A stretch of 27,555 nt of DNA from contig JAHFQQ010000004.1 in assembly GCA_023259235.1 (NCBI GenBank), positions 1 through 27,555 on the forward strand. The letters run 5' to 3'. The stretch is from Polaromonas sp. (GTDB taxonomy: Bacteria > Pseudomonadota > Gammaproteobacteria > Burkholderiales > Burkholderiaceae_C). The translations under genes were made by a program, and so were the position numbers. The notes beneath the pieces are model-generated. The model did not search any database. It was given only the letters and a program-made list of their open reading frames with translations, and had not been told where the DNA came from. The first letter of the stretch is position 1. Each line of letters starts with the position of its first letter. This document shows positions 8,856 to 17,221 of the stretch, piece after piece.

Positions 8856-9407
8856 CTAAATTTCATGCGGGTCTGCCAAAGTTATCAAGCGGTCAACTGC
8901 CGTTTCCAGGATCAATCCATGCTTTTCAAAAACCTCGCGCCAGGCGGCGAGTTTGCGCTCGAAACTCCACGATGCATTCGCTGGACTGGTGGAAGGAAGC
9001 TTGTAGACCGGCAAGCCCAGTAGCGTCGTGTGTTTCGAATGCTTGAAGCTCTCGCCGCCGTTATGGGCAATCGCCTCCAATGCCGGGCAGAGCCGCCGCA
9101 GCACCGCGAAATCGTTCACGATCGGGTGGCGAATGGCGCTGTCCAGGCTGCCGGCGCGCTCACAGGCCGCGTAAACATCCCACAGGCCCAGGCCTCTGGA
9201 GAGCAGCCACTCACTATTTGTTTGATAGCTGCTTGCGCTTGTATCTATTGGGCTGGAAGGCCAAATGGCATGCAAGATTTGCCAGAAATGGTTTTGCGGA
9301 TGGCCATAGTACTGCTGCGCCGCCAGCGAGGCCATGCCCGGAAAACTGCCCAGAATCAGCAACCGCGTGCGGCTGGAGACGAGCGGCGGCAAGCCGGTCA
9401 GCATCAT
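8856..9407 (-). CDS. DNA-deoxyinosine glycosylase (uracil-DNA glycosylase superfamily)
   Basis: A 183-residue protein with the hypoxanthine-DNA glycosylase (UDG family 6) pattern: LLILGSFPGMASLAAQQYYG (16-35), then HPQNHFWQIL and GLGLWDVYAACERAGSLDSAI, ending in LPSTSPAN (near residue 138-145) at the UDG motif 2 position. It should remove hypoxanthine formed by adenine deamination, starting base excision repair. Its ATG overlaps the tatD stop (TGA within ATGATG), so the two are translationally coupled. Residues about 47-65 are encoded by a copy of a dispersed repeat (9215-9268), replacing the usual helix-forming stretch of that region. Active-site motifs lie on both sides and are intact. Whether the altered insert affects activity is not known. 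Confidence 0.85.
   Translation of the reverse strand: MMLTGLPPLVSSRTRLLILGSFPGMASLAAQQYYGHPQNHFWQILHAIWPSSPIDTSASSYQTNSEWLLSRGLGLWDVYAACERAGSLDSAIRHPIVNDFAVLRRLCPALEAIAHNGGESFKHSKHTTLLGLPVYKLPSTSPANASWSFERKLAAWREVFEKHGLILETAVDRLITLADPHEI
9215..9268 (+). repeat. Dispersed repeat, ATAGC...GGGCT...GGCC type, copy 3 (inside glycosylase gene)
   Basis: Reads TATTTGTTTGATAGCTGC, then TTGCGCTTGTATC, then TATTGGGCTGGAAGGCCAAA. This is the best-preserved copy in the window and resembles a repeat I recall from Comamonadaceae intergenic regions. It is wholly inside the glycosylase gene and is translated in frame on the minus strand as residues about 47-65. Confidence 0.7.
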
Positions 9408-10258
9408 GCGATCAGCGCCTTGAGCTTGGGCAATGCCTGCAGCGCGTTGGCGGTGGTTGCCAGCGCCAGCATCTCGGTCGATATCCCGCGCAGGCGGGCC
9501 ACCTGCTGCGCAATGCGCGGCAATTCGCCCGGCTCATTGCGGCCCTGCGGCTGGCCTGCCGCACGCTGCGCCGCCGTGGTGTAAAGCCACTGCGGCGCCA
9601 TGTCGGGCGAATCGGTTTCCAGCACCAGCGCCTCCAGCGGCAAGTCAGCGGCCAGGCGCCGCAGTTGCCGGGCCGGCTCAAACGTCAGCGCGCCACCAAA
9701 GCCCAGCTTGAAGCCCAGCCTGATGAATTCCATGGCCTGCTGCACGCTGCCATTGAAGGCATGGGCAATGCCGCTCCAGCCGCCCGGTGGCGCCAATTCG
9801 CGCAAGTGCTTGAGCAGTTTGTCGGCCGAGCGCCGCACATGCAGAATCGGCGGCAGGCCGTGCTTGCGCGCCAGTAAAAGCTGCTCACGGTAAAAATATT
9901 CCTGGCGCTCGCGCAGCGGGCTTTGCGCCAGCGCCGGGACAAAATAATCCAGCCCGATTTCCCCCACGGCCACCAGGCGCGGGTCTGCCCTTCGGCGCAT
10001 GAGCTCCTGATCCAGCGCCTCCAGATCGGTTTCTTTCGAAGCGCAAACGCAAAGCGGATGAATGCCCAACCCGTAGCTGAAGGAAAACTCATGCGCCAGC
10101 CGGCGCACCGCCTCAAAATTGGCCACCGAGACAGCGGGCAGCACGCAATGCGCCACGCCGCCGGCCCCAGCCCGTGCGCACACCGCAGCCACATCGGCGG
10201 AAAACTCGCTGGCGTCGAGGTGACAGTGCGTGTCAATCCAGAAGGTCATGAAAACCAT
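9404..10258 (-). CDS. tatD: TatD-family metal-dependent DNase
   Basis: A 284-residue TIM-barrel hydrolase. Metal ligands are visible in order: DTHCHLD near the N-terminus, GEIGLDY (Glu), ILHVR (His), IAHAFNGS (His) and LETDSPDM (Asp). TatD enzymes are 3'-5' exonucleases acting on single-stranded DNA or RNA, proposed to act in DNA repair and in degradation of DNA after damage. I chose the ATG at 10258, which has AGGT just upstream; an ATG three codons later (10249) is nearly as good and closer to the conserved start. The next gene, a deoxyinosine glycosylase, begins inside the stop codon, linking two DNA-damage enzymes. The assignment within the TatD/YcfH/YjjV group is less certain than the family. 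Confidence 0.88.
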   Translation of the reverse strand: MVFMTFWIDTHCHLDASEFSADVAAVCARAGAGGVAHCVLPAVSVANFEAVRRLAHEFSFSYGLGIHPLCVCASKETDLEALDQELMRRRADPRLVAVGEIGLDYFVPALAQSPLRERQEYFYREQLLLARKHGLPPILHVRRSADKLLKHLRELAPPGGWSGIAHAFNGSVQQAMEFIRLGFKLGFGGALTFEPARQLRRLAADLPLEALVLETDSPDMAPQWLYTTAAQRAAGQPQGRNEPGELPRIAQQVARLRGISTEMLALATTANALQALPKLKALIA

Positions 10259-10425
10259 GATACCTGCAGGTTTGCAGGCCCGGAGCAGGCCGCTTGAAAA
10301 CCGCAAAAGCCATTCCGCGCCAGCCGTCCCGCGAACATGCAGCCATGGCGTGCAGGAAGGCCTGAATCGTGATACGGTGCATCTTCCGACCTACCGGTTT
10401 TGATATTTACCCCACAGGTGAACGG

Positions 10426-11346
10426 ATGCGAAGGCCTGCCCTTTACAGTAGCTCCAGCCGCGCCAGGCACGACCTCGGTGGCGCTGGTTCAGGCGCATCC
10501 GGTGCCGAGGCCACGGCGCCGTATCCGGCTCCCGCCAGACGCCGTCTGATCGAGCGCCTCTCCGGCAAGCCGCCCCATGTGTTTTGGCCGCTGATCGGCG
10601 TGCTGGCTTTGTTGCTGGTGGCCGTTGTCTTCCTGACGCAGCGGCCTGCGCCCCGGACGCTGACCCAGCACGACATCAACGCGGCGGTCTTGAAAACGCT
10701 TGAAACTGCCACCCTTCCATCTCCTGCCCTGAAAGCCTACGAAGCCATCATCCCGTCAGTGGTGCGGGTGGTGGGCCAGGGCAAGGACAGGGATGGCAAG
10801 CCCGCTATCGAGCGAAGTGTGGGAACCGGCGTGGTCATCGTGGACAGGGGCGTCATCCTGACCAACCTGCATGTCGTGCAGGGCGCTGAAGTCATCAGGG
10901 TCATGTTTGCCGACGGCCTGGAATCGATCGCAACAATCATTGGCACGCAGCCGGAGAACGACCTGGCGGTGCTGCAGGCCCACACCATTCCGGATGACCT
11001 GGCGGCGGCCACCATGCGTTCCACCGCCGACCTGGCGCCTGGCGACCAGGTGCTGGCAGTGGGTTACCCGTTTGGCATCGGCCCCTCGGCCTCCAGCGGT
11101 GTCATTTCGGGGCTGCAGCGCAGTTTCCGCTCGCCCGAGGGCAAACAGATGATGACCAACCTGATCCAGTTCGACGCGGCTGCCAACCCCGGCAATTCGG
11201 GCGGTCCGCTGGTCACCATGGACGGCGAGCTGATCGGCATCGTGACCGCCATCTTGAATCCCAACCAGCAGCGCACCTTCATCGGCATTGGCTTTGCCGT
11301 GCCAATTGAAAACGCCGCCTCGGCGGCCGGCATGCCGCCCTTCTGA
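10426..11346 (+). CDS. Membrane-anchored trypsin-like serine protease (HtrA/DegP-type, no PDZ)
   Basis: A 306-residue protein: a basic, Ser/Ala/Pro-rich cytoplasmic stretch (1-52), one membrane segment (about 53-70), then a chymotrypsin-fold protease domain in the periplasm. The catalytic triad is complete: His149 in TNLHVV, Asp179 in ENDLAVL, Ser258 in GNSGGPL. The chain ends soon after the protease domain (AVPIENAAS), so the PDZ domains of DegP/DegS are absent. Start ATG 10426 with AGGTG upstream; an upstream frame to 10369 is open but lacks such a site. The stop lies only nine bases before the moxR ATG, so it is probably the first gene of the moxR-DUF58-VWA operon. Substrate unknown. Confidence 0.9.
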   Translation: MRRPALYSSSSRARHDLGGAGSGASGAEATAPYPAPARRRLIERLSGKPPHVFWPLIGVLALLLVAVVFLTQRPAPRTLTQHDINAAVLKTLETATLPSPALKAYEAIIPSVVRVVGQGKDRDGKPAIERSVGTGVVIVDRGVILTNLHVVQGAEVIRVMFADGLESIATIIGTQPENDLAVLQAHTIPDDLAAATMRSTADLAPGDQVLAVGYPFGIGPSASSGVISGLQRSFRSPEGKQMMTNLIQFDAAANPGNSGGPLVTMDGELIGIVTAILNPNQQRTFIGIGFAVPIENAASAAGMPPF

Positions 11347-11355
11347 AAGACCCGC

Positions 11356-12375
<1,020 letters not shown>

Positions 12376-12379
12376 CACT

Positions 12380-12546
12380 ATGAGCCCCCACGCTCCGCCG
12401 CTACGCGGGTCGCTGCCCCCCGAGGGGGCTGGCCTTGCTTGGGGCGGCCCGGCGCAGCGGCCTATGAGCCCCCACGCTCCGCCGCTACGCGGGTCGCTGC
12501 CCCCCGAGGGGGCTGGCCTTGCTTGGGGCGGCCCGGCGCAGCGGCC
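12380..12546 (+). repeat. Tandem pair of an 84-bp GC-rich Comamonadaceae-type repeat
   Basis: Two adjacent copies with a period of exactly 84 bases, 12380-12463 and 12464-12546. I read them as identical over all 83 bases that can be compared. Each begins ATGAGCCCCCACGCTCCG and ends CGGCCCGGCGCAGCGGCC, and each contains the hairpin GCCCCC-CGA-GGGGGC. Similar single copies are, from memory, widespread between genes in Comamonadaceae. Since 84 is a multiple of three, both copies are open in the frame of the following DUF58 gene. Confidence 0.9.
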
Positions 12547-13489
12547 GAACCACGGCAACGCCGAGCAGCTCCTGCGCCGGTTGGAATGGACGGTGCTGCG
12601 CCGGCTTGATGGCCTGCTGCAGGGCGATTACCGCACCCTGCTCCGGGGCACCGGCATGGACCTGGCCGACCTGCGCGAGTACCGGTACCACGACGATGTG
12701 CGCCACATCGACTGGAACGTGACGGCCCGGTTGCAGCAGCCCCATGTGCGCGTCTTCACCGAAGACCGTGAAATGAGCGCCTGGTTTTTGCTCGACCTGA
12801 GCCCGTCCATGGATTTCGGCTCTGGCGAGCAACACAAGCGCCAGGTGTTGACCGATTTCGTCGCCCTGCTGGCGCGCCTTCTGACCCGTCGCGGCAACCG
12901 TGTGGGAGCCCTGCTCTACGGCTGCGGTGTTGACGCGGTGATACCGGCGCGCGGCGGTCGCCGCCATGTGCTGCACTTGCTGCATGCGCTGCAGTCGCGG
13001 CCAGAAACGGCAAGCTCCGGCCCTACCCGCCTGCATGAATTGCTGGAGTCCGCCGCCAAGTTGATAAGCCGACGCTCCACCCTCTTTGTAGTGTCGGATT
13101 TCATCAGCGAGGCCGGCTGGGAACAAGCGTTGGGCCTGCTTGCCCGGCGACACGAAGTCGTTGCCGTGCGCCTGCTCGATTCGCTGGAACTGGAACTGCC
13201 GGACCTGGGGCTGATTCCAATTCGTGATGCGGAAACCGGCGAACAGTTGCTGGTCGATACCCATGATGCCGGCTTTCGCCAGCGCTTTGCGCGCATTGCA
13301 GCGCAGCGCGAAGCCGCGCTGCGGCAGGCCCTGGCACGCGCCAGCGTGGACACCCTGGAGTTGTCAACCGATGACGACCTGGCCAACGCCATCGCGCGTT
13401 TTATCGATTTGCGCAAACAACGCAGCCGCTCCTCGGGCGGCCACGCGGCGGCTGGCGGGCTGCCCATCCACCTGAGGCATGCCGCCTGA
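12380..13489 (+). CDS. DUF58 protein with repeat-derived N-terminus
   Basis: A 369-residue protein. From about residue 61 it is a normal DUF58 protein: LLRRLEWTVLRRLDGLLQGD, YRTLLRGTGMDLADLREYRY and the DDVRHIDWNVTAR signature, then a VWA-like fold with LDLSPSMDFG. DUF58 proteins act with MoxR ATPases. Residues 1-56 are two copies of a 28-residue unit (MSPHAPPLRG...GGPAQRP) encoded by the tandem repeat. Between the repeat and the conserved region there is no ATG, GTG or TTG, so translation must start in the repeat, either at ATG 12380 (369 aa) or at ATG 12464 (341 aa). The moxR stop is four bases before the first ATG, so coupled initiation is plausible. The remainder is intact. Confidence 0.88.
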   Translation: MSPHAPPLRGSLPPEGAGLAWGGPAQRPMSPHAPPLRGSLPPEGAGLAWGGPAQRPNHGNAEQLLRRLEWTVLRRLDGLLQGDYRTLLRGTGMDLADLREYRYHDDVRHIDWNVTARLQQPHVRVFTEDREMSAWFLLDLSPSMDFGSGEQHKRQVLTDFVALLARLLTRRGNRVGALLYGCGVDAVIPARGGRRHVLHLLHALQSRPETASSGPTRLHELLESAAKLISRRSTLFVVSDFISEAGWEQALGLLARRHEVVAVRLLDSLELELPDLGLIPIRDAETGEQLLVDTHDAGFRQRFARIAAQREAALRQALARASVDTLELSTDDDLANAIARFIDLRKQRSRSSGGHAAAGGLPIHLRHAA

Positions 13490-13510
13490 ACCGCGGCCCA
13501 GGGAACCGCC

Positions 13511-14563
13511 ATGACTTTCCTCTGGCCCCAATTTCTCTGGCTGCTGCTGGCCATTCCGCTGCTGGTCGCGGTGTATGTCTGGCTGCTCGGGCGCAAGAAA
13601 AAGATGGCCTTGCGTTACGCCAGCCTGTCCATCGTGCGCGAGGCCATGGGCAAGGGCCAGAGCCTGCGACGGCATATTCCGCCGCTGCTGTTCCTGCTGG
13701 CCATCACGGCCATGCTGATGGCGGCTTCGCGCCCGTTTGCAGTTGTCAGCCTGCCTTCGCAACGCGAAACCATCATTCTGGCGATGGATGTGTCGGGCAG
13801 CATGCGGGCGACCGATGTGCTGCCCAGCCGCCTGGTGGCTTCGCAGAACGCCGCCAAGGCCTTTCTGGCTGACTTGCCGCGCGGTGTGCGGGTCGGCATT
13901 GTCGCGTTTGCCGGCACTGCCGCCGTGGTGCAACAGCCCACTCTGAGCCGTGAAGACCTGGTCGCGGCCATCGACAAGTTTCAGTTGCAGCGCGGCACCG
14001 CGATTGGCAACGGCATCATGATGGCGCTGGCCGAGCTGTTTCCCGATGCGGGCATTGACCTGGCCTCCATGCAATACGGCCGGGAGCGCCAGCGCGGAAC
14101 CTCGCTCGACCAGGCACTCAAGCCGGGAAGCGATGCCAGGAAAGAATTCACGCCGGTCGCGCCCGGCTCCTATGCCTCGGCGGCCATTATCTTGCTGACC
14201 GACGGCCAGCGCACCACCGGCGTCGATTCGCTCGACGCCGCCAAGGTCGCGGCCGACCGCGGCGTTCGTATCTATACCGTTGGCGTGGGCACCGTGGAAG
14301 GCGAAACCATAGGTTTTGACGGCTGGTCCATGCGTGTCAGGCTTGACGAAGAAACCCTCAAGGGCATCGCCCGGGCGACCCAGGCCGAGTACTTCTACGC
14401 GGGTACGGCGGCCGACCTCAAAAAAGTCTATAAAACCCTGAGCTCCCGGCTGACCGTGGAGAAGAGGGAAACCGAAGTCTCGGGCCTGCTGGCGCTCGCC
14501 GCGGCGGCGCTGTCATTGGTCTCGGCTGCCTTGTCGCTGCTCTGGTTCAACCGGATTCTGTGA
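13511..14563 (+). CDS. VWA-domain membrane protein (BatA-like)
   Basis: A 350-residue protein with two N-terminal membrane segments (about 5-26 and 55-75), a von Willebrand A domain facing the periplasm or cytoplasm, and a C-terminal membrane segment (about 325-347). The MIDAS metal site motif DVSGSM lies near residues 94-99, with the supporting Thr and Asp residues in RGTAIGNG and LLTDGQRTTG. This is the BatA arrangement, and the gene follows DUF58 by 21 bases with a good AGGGA ribosome site. Together with MoxR and DUF58 it forms the standard MoxR-type operon. A BatB/TPR gene is not present: the next gene is on the opposite strand, one base away. Confidence 0.9.
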   Translation: MTFLWPQFLWLLLAIPLLVAVYVWLLGRKKKMALRYASLSIVREAMGKGQSLRRHIPPLLFLLAITAMLMAASRPFAVVSLPSQRETIILAMDVSGSMRATDVLPSRLVASQNAAKAFLADLPRGVRVGIVAFAGTAAVVQQPTLSREDLVAAIDKFQLQRGTAIGNGIMMALAELFPDAGIDLASMQYGRERQRGTSLDQALKPGSDARKEFTPVAPGSYASAAIILLTDGQRTTGVDSLDAAKVAADRGVRIYTVGVGTVEGETIGFDGWSMRVRLDEETLKGIARATQAEYFYAGTAADLKKVYKTLSSRLTVEKRETEVSGLLALAAAALSLVSAALSLLWFNRIL

Positions 14564-14564
14564 G

Positions 14565-14786
14565 TCAGTAGTGGGGCGGCAGTTCGTCGCGCAAGTTCCC
14601 CGGCGCGCCTGCTTCCTGCGCTGGAATTTGCTGCCGAAGCCGCGCCAGCTCACCAATCAGCAAGTCGATTTGCCGCTGTTGGCGGACAATGACCTGGTTG
14701 AGTTGATCCACCATGTCTTCGGTGAAACTGACCTTGATCTCCAGATCAGTCAGGCGCTGTTCAGTGTTGTGCGGGTGTTCCATCAT
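14565..14786 (-). CDS. slyX: SlyX family protein
   Basis: A 73-residue protein (MMEHPHNTEQRLTDLEIKVS then a heptad-rich helix LNQVIVRQQRQIDLLIGELARL and a PPHY end). The RLTDLEIK...F.ED....LN..I..QQ..I pattern and the C-terminal PPHY are SlyX hallmarks. SlyX is a short coiled-coil protein of unknown function. Two adjacent ATGs (14786 and 14783) could start it; longer upstream extensions have no support. It converges on the VWA gene with a single base between stop codons and is divergent from rquA. Confidence 0.88.
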   Translation of the reverse strand: MMEHPHNTEQRLTDLEIKVSFTEDMVDQLNQVIVRQQRQIDLLIGELARLRQQIPAQEAGAPGNLRDELPPHY

Positions 14787-14883
14787 GCTATTGGACCCGA
14801 ATTGAGGATGCCGCATCGGTTGCGGGCTATCGTAGAATAAAAACGCGTCCACTTTGGCGCCCCCAAGGGAAATGCAAATTTCG

Positions 14884-15753
14884 ATGCGTTTGTACAAAAC
14901 ATTTCTCAAGGGTGGCATTCCCGAATATCTGGCGCGCTACTACTGGTGGGCCTACCTGTGGGACAAGAGCATCTGGTTCTTCGATCATCAGCCCATCATC
15001 AATGCGATCTTGTTTGGTCAATACGATACCCTGTTGCGCAACACGCTGGCACGGGTTGAAACCAGACCCGGCGCACGATTGCTGCAACTCACCTGCGTGT
15101 ACGGCAAGCTCACGCCTTCGTTGTTGCACCACGCGGGCAATGAGGTCCATCTGTGTGATGTCGCCGCCGAACAATTGCGCCTGGCACGGGGCAAGGCCAC
15201 GGATGTCGCCGACCGATGCCACCTGGCACGCATGAATGCCGAGGCGCTCGGCTATGCCAACGACGCGTTCGATCAGGTGGTCGTGTTCTTTCTGTTCCAT
15301 GAATTGCCGCCGCAGGCGCGGCAGCATGTTTACGATGAGGTCGCGCGCGTCGTGCGACCCGGCGGCTCGGTGCTGGTGACAGAATATGCCGAAACGCCGC
15401 ATCACCACTGGCTCTACAAAATCGCACCTTTTCGCTGGGTGATCGGACGTCTTGAGCCATTCCTGCCGGGATTCTGGCGGGAAAACGTGACGGAAAAGCT
15501 GGGCGCGGCATTGGCAACATTTGCCAAATCCCTGTCAGCTGAACCACAGGTCGAGTACTGCTTTTCCAGGTTCTATCGAGTCATGCGATTTGACGTGCAT
15601 GGGGATCGGCAAGCCGAACCGGAAGACTTGAAAAAGGCGGCAAACACCACCGCTACTTCTGTTTTAATGCAGCACGACGGCGGACCCCTCGGCACGGCAA
15701 CATTTCATCGGGCAAGCCGGCGCTGCCTGACTTCGAAGAAATTTTTGGCATGA
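14884..15753 (+). CDS. rquA: RquA-like rhodoquinone biosynthesis methyltransferase-fold protein
   Basis: A 289-residue class I methyltransferase-fold protein that I assign to RquA, which converts ubiquinone to rhodoquinone for anaerobic fumarate respiration. Seen in the sequence: an N-terminal PEYLARYYWWAY block (13-24), LLQLTCVYGKLTPSL at 66-80 in place of the usual G-x-G-x-G loop, an acidic strand end HLCDVAAEQL (Asp92), and FFLFHELPP (135-143). The VYGxLT and FFLxHE motifs separate RquA from UbiE/COQ5 in my memory of the family. The C-terminal 40 or so residues look unrelated to the fold, and the stop overlaps the thyA start (ATGA). The start is uncertain: ATG 14872 is too close to AAGGGA, and 14884 is 13 bases away. 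A related SAM methyltransferase is the alternative. Confidence 0.75.
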   Translation: MRLYKTFLKGGIPEYLARYYWWAYLWDKSIWFFDHQPIINAILFGQYDTLLRNTLARVETRPGARLLQLTCVYGKLTPSLLHHAGNEVHLCDVAAEQLRLARGKATDVADRCHLARMNAEALGYANDAFDQVVVFFLFHELPPQARQHVYDEVARVVRPGGSVLVTEYAETPHHHWLYKIAPFRWVIGRLEPFLPGFWRENVTEKLGAALATFAKSLSAEPQVEYCFSRFYRVMRFDVHGDRQAEPEDLKKAANTTATSVLMQHDGGPLGTATFHRASRRCLTSKKFLA

Positions 15754-16583
15754 CCACTCGACCGATCCGTTCCCAATACGAAGACTTCATGCGTCATGTG
15801 GCAACGCAAGGCGTGTTCAAGGCCGACCGCACCGGCACCGGCACCCGAAGCGTGTTTGGCTACCAGATGCGCTTTGACCTGAGCGAAGGCTTTCCGCTGG
15901 TGACCACCAAGAAGGTCCACCTCAAATCCGTCGTGCATGAGCTGCTGTGGTTTCTGCAGGGATCGAGCGACAATAACTGGCTCAAGGAACGCGGCGTCAG
16001 CATCTGGGACGAATGGGCGCGCGAGGACGGCAGCCTGGGCCCGGTCTATGGCGTGCAGTGGCGCAGCTGGCCCACGCCCGACGGCGGACACATCGACCAG
16101 ATCGCCGAAGTCATCAGGACGCTGAAGGCCAACCCGGATTCGCGCCGCATCATCGTGAGCGCCTGGAACGTGGCAGACCTGTCCAAAATGGCGCTGATGC
16201 CCTGCCACGCTTTCTTTCAGTTTTACGTCGCGCCGGCCATCGCGGTCGGTGGCAAAGGCAAACTCAGCTGCCAGCTTTACCAGCGCAGCGCCGACATTTT
16301 TCTGGGTGTGCCCTTCAACATCGCCAGCTATGCCCTGCTCACGCACATGGTGGCGCAGCAATGCGGCCTGGACGTGGGCGACTTCATCTGGACCGGGGGC
16401 GACTGCCACATCTACAGCAACCACCAGGAGCAGGTCGCGCTGCAGTTGAGCCGGACACCTTTTCCCTACCCGACCCTGCACATCAAGCGCAAGCCTGACT
16501 CGATCTTCGACTACCAGTTCGAGGACTTCGAGTTTCTGGATTACCAGCACCATCCGGCCATCAAGGCGCCGGTGGCGGTGTAA
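15750..16583 (+). CDS. thyA: Thymidylate synthase
   Basis: A 277-residue enzyme that methylates dUMP to dTMP with methylenetetrahydrofolate, yielding dihydrofolate. Motifs in order: DRTGTGTRSVFGYQMRF, FPLVTTKK, the catalytic Cys152 in LMPCHAFFQFYV, the QRSADIFLGVPFNIASYALL block and GDCHIYSNHQEQ. Its ATG overlaps the rquA stop by four bases and its stop overlaps the folA start, so all three are likely co-translated. The folA product recycles the dihydrofolate produced here. Length is slightly above the 264 of E. coli. Very secure. Confidence 0.97.
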   Translation: MTTRPIRSQYEDFMRHVATQGVFKADRTGTGTRSVFGYQMRFDLSEGFPLVTTKKVHLKSVVHELLWFLQGSSDNNWLKERGVSIWDEWAREDGSLGPVYGVQWRSWPTPDGGHIDQIAEVIRTLKANPDSRRIIVSAWNVADLSKMALMPCHAFFQFYVAPAIAVGGKGKLSCQLYQRSADIFLGVPFNIASYALLTHMVAQQCGLDVGDFIWTGGDCHIYSNHQEQVALQLSRTPFPYPTLHIKRKPDSIFDYQFEDFEFLDYQHHPAIKAPVAV

Positions 16584-17113
16584 TGACCGCTCAGGGGGAG
16601 CCCGTGCCACACACCATACCGCGGATCAACATGATCTTTGCCCGCTCAGCCAATGGCGTGATCGGCAACCACAATGCCATGCCCTGGCATCTGCCGGAAG
16701 ATCTGGCGCATTTCAAGCGCCTGACCGGGGGCTGGCCCGTCATCATGGGGCGCAAGACCTGGGACTCGCTGCCGGCCAGATTCCGCCCCCTGCCAGGCCG
16801 CACCAATGTAGTCATCACGCGGCAGCCGGACTGGCACGAACCCGGAGCCGAGACCGCCGCCAGCCTGGCCGACGCACTGAAACTTTGTGCGAACTCTGAA
16901 GAAATCTGGGTCATCGGCGGTGCGCAAATCTACGCGCAGGCCGAGCCACTGGCGCAACGCATTGAGGTCACCGAAATTGCCGGAAGCTATGAGGGCGATG
17001 CCTTGGCGCCCCGACTGGGCCCGCAATGGACGCAAGCTGCGCGTGAAGATCACGTTTCTTCGACCGGACTGGCCTTCAGTTTTCTCACTTACTGCAAAAA
17101 CAAGGGCTGGTGA
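16583..17113 (+). CDS. folA: Dihydrofolate reductase
   Basis: A 176-residue enzyme that reduces dihydrofolate to tetrahydrofolate with NADPH. Seen: NMIFARSANGVIGNHNAMPW, LPEDLAHFKRLT with the catalytic acidic Asp40, VIMGRKTWDSLP, and the NADPH-binding IWVIGGAQIYAQA. The ATG lies in TAATG, sharing a base with the thyA stop. This start gives an N-terminal tail of about 15 residues compared with E. coli FolA; an internal ATG at about residue 17 would remove it but has poorer spacing. Followed by 108 bases containing a repeat copy and then the convergent ftsH stop. Confidence 0.95.
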   Translation: MTAQGEPVPHTIPRINMIFARSANGVIGNHNAMPWHLPEDLAHFKRLTGGWPVIMGRKTWDSLPARFRPLPGRTNVVITRQPDWHEPGAETAASLADALKLCANSEEIWVIGGAQIYAQAEPLAQRIEVTEIAGSYEGDALAPRLGPQWTQAAREDHVSSTGLAFSFLTYCKNKGW

Positions 17114-17154
17114 AGCGATGCAGAGTCCTGAATTCGCGGCTCCTGGATTGCTTC

Positions 17155-17205
17155 AGATTTAATAGCGCCCAATAGCCGTGCTTATTCGGCCAATTCGCTA
17201 AAATA
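17155..17205 (+). repeat. Dispersed repeat, ATAGC...GGCC type, copy 4 (folA-ftsH convergent gap)
   Basis: Reads CAGATTTAATAGCGCCC, then AATAGCCGTGCTTATT, then CGGCCAATTCGCTAAAAT. It shares the ATTTAATAGC left end and the GGCCAATT right end with copy 2. It lies between the convergent folA and ftsH stops and contains AATAGCG...CGCTAAAAT as loose inverted ends. No separate terminator is visible in this gap. Confidence 0.5.
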
Positions 17206-17221
17206 TCCAGGTTTCTGGATG

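Noticed and set aside
14787..14918. Extended N-terminus for slyX
   Set aside because: SlyX proteins are about 70 residues; the extension crosses the rquA start region and shows no conserved sequence.
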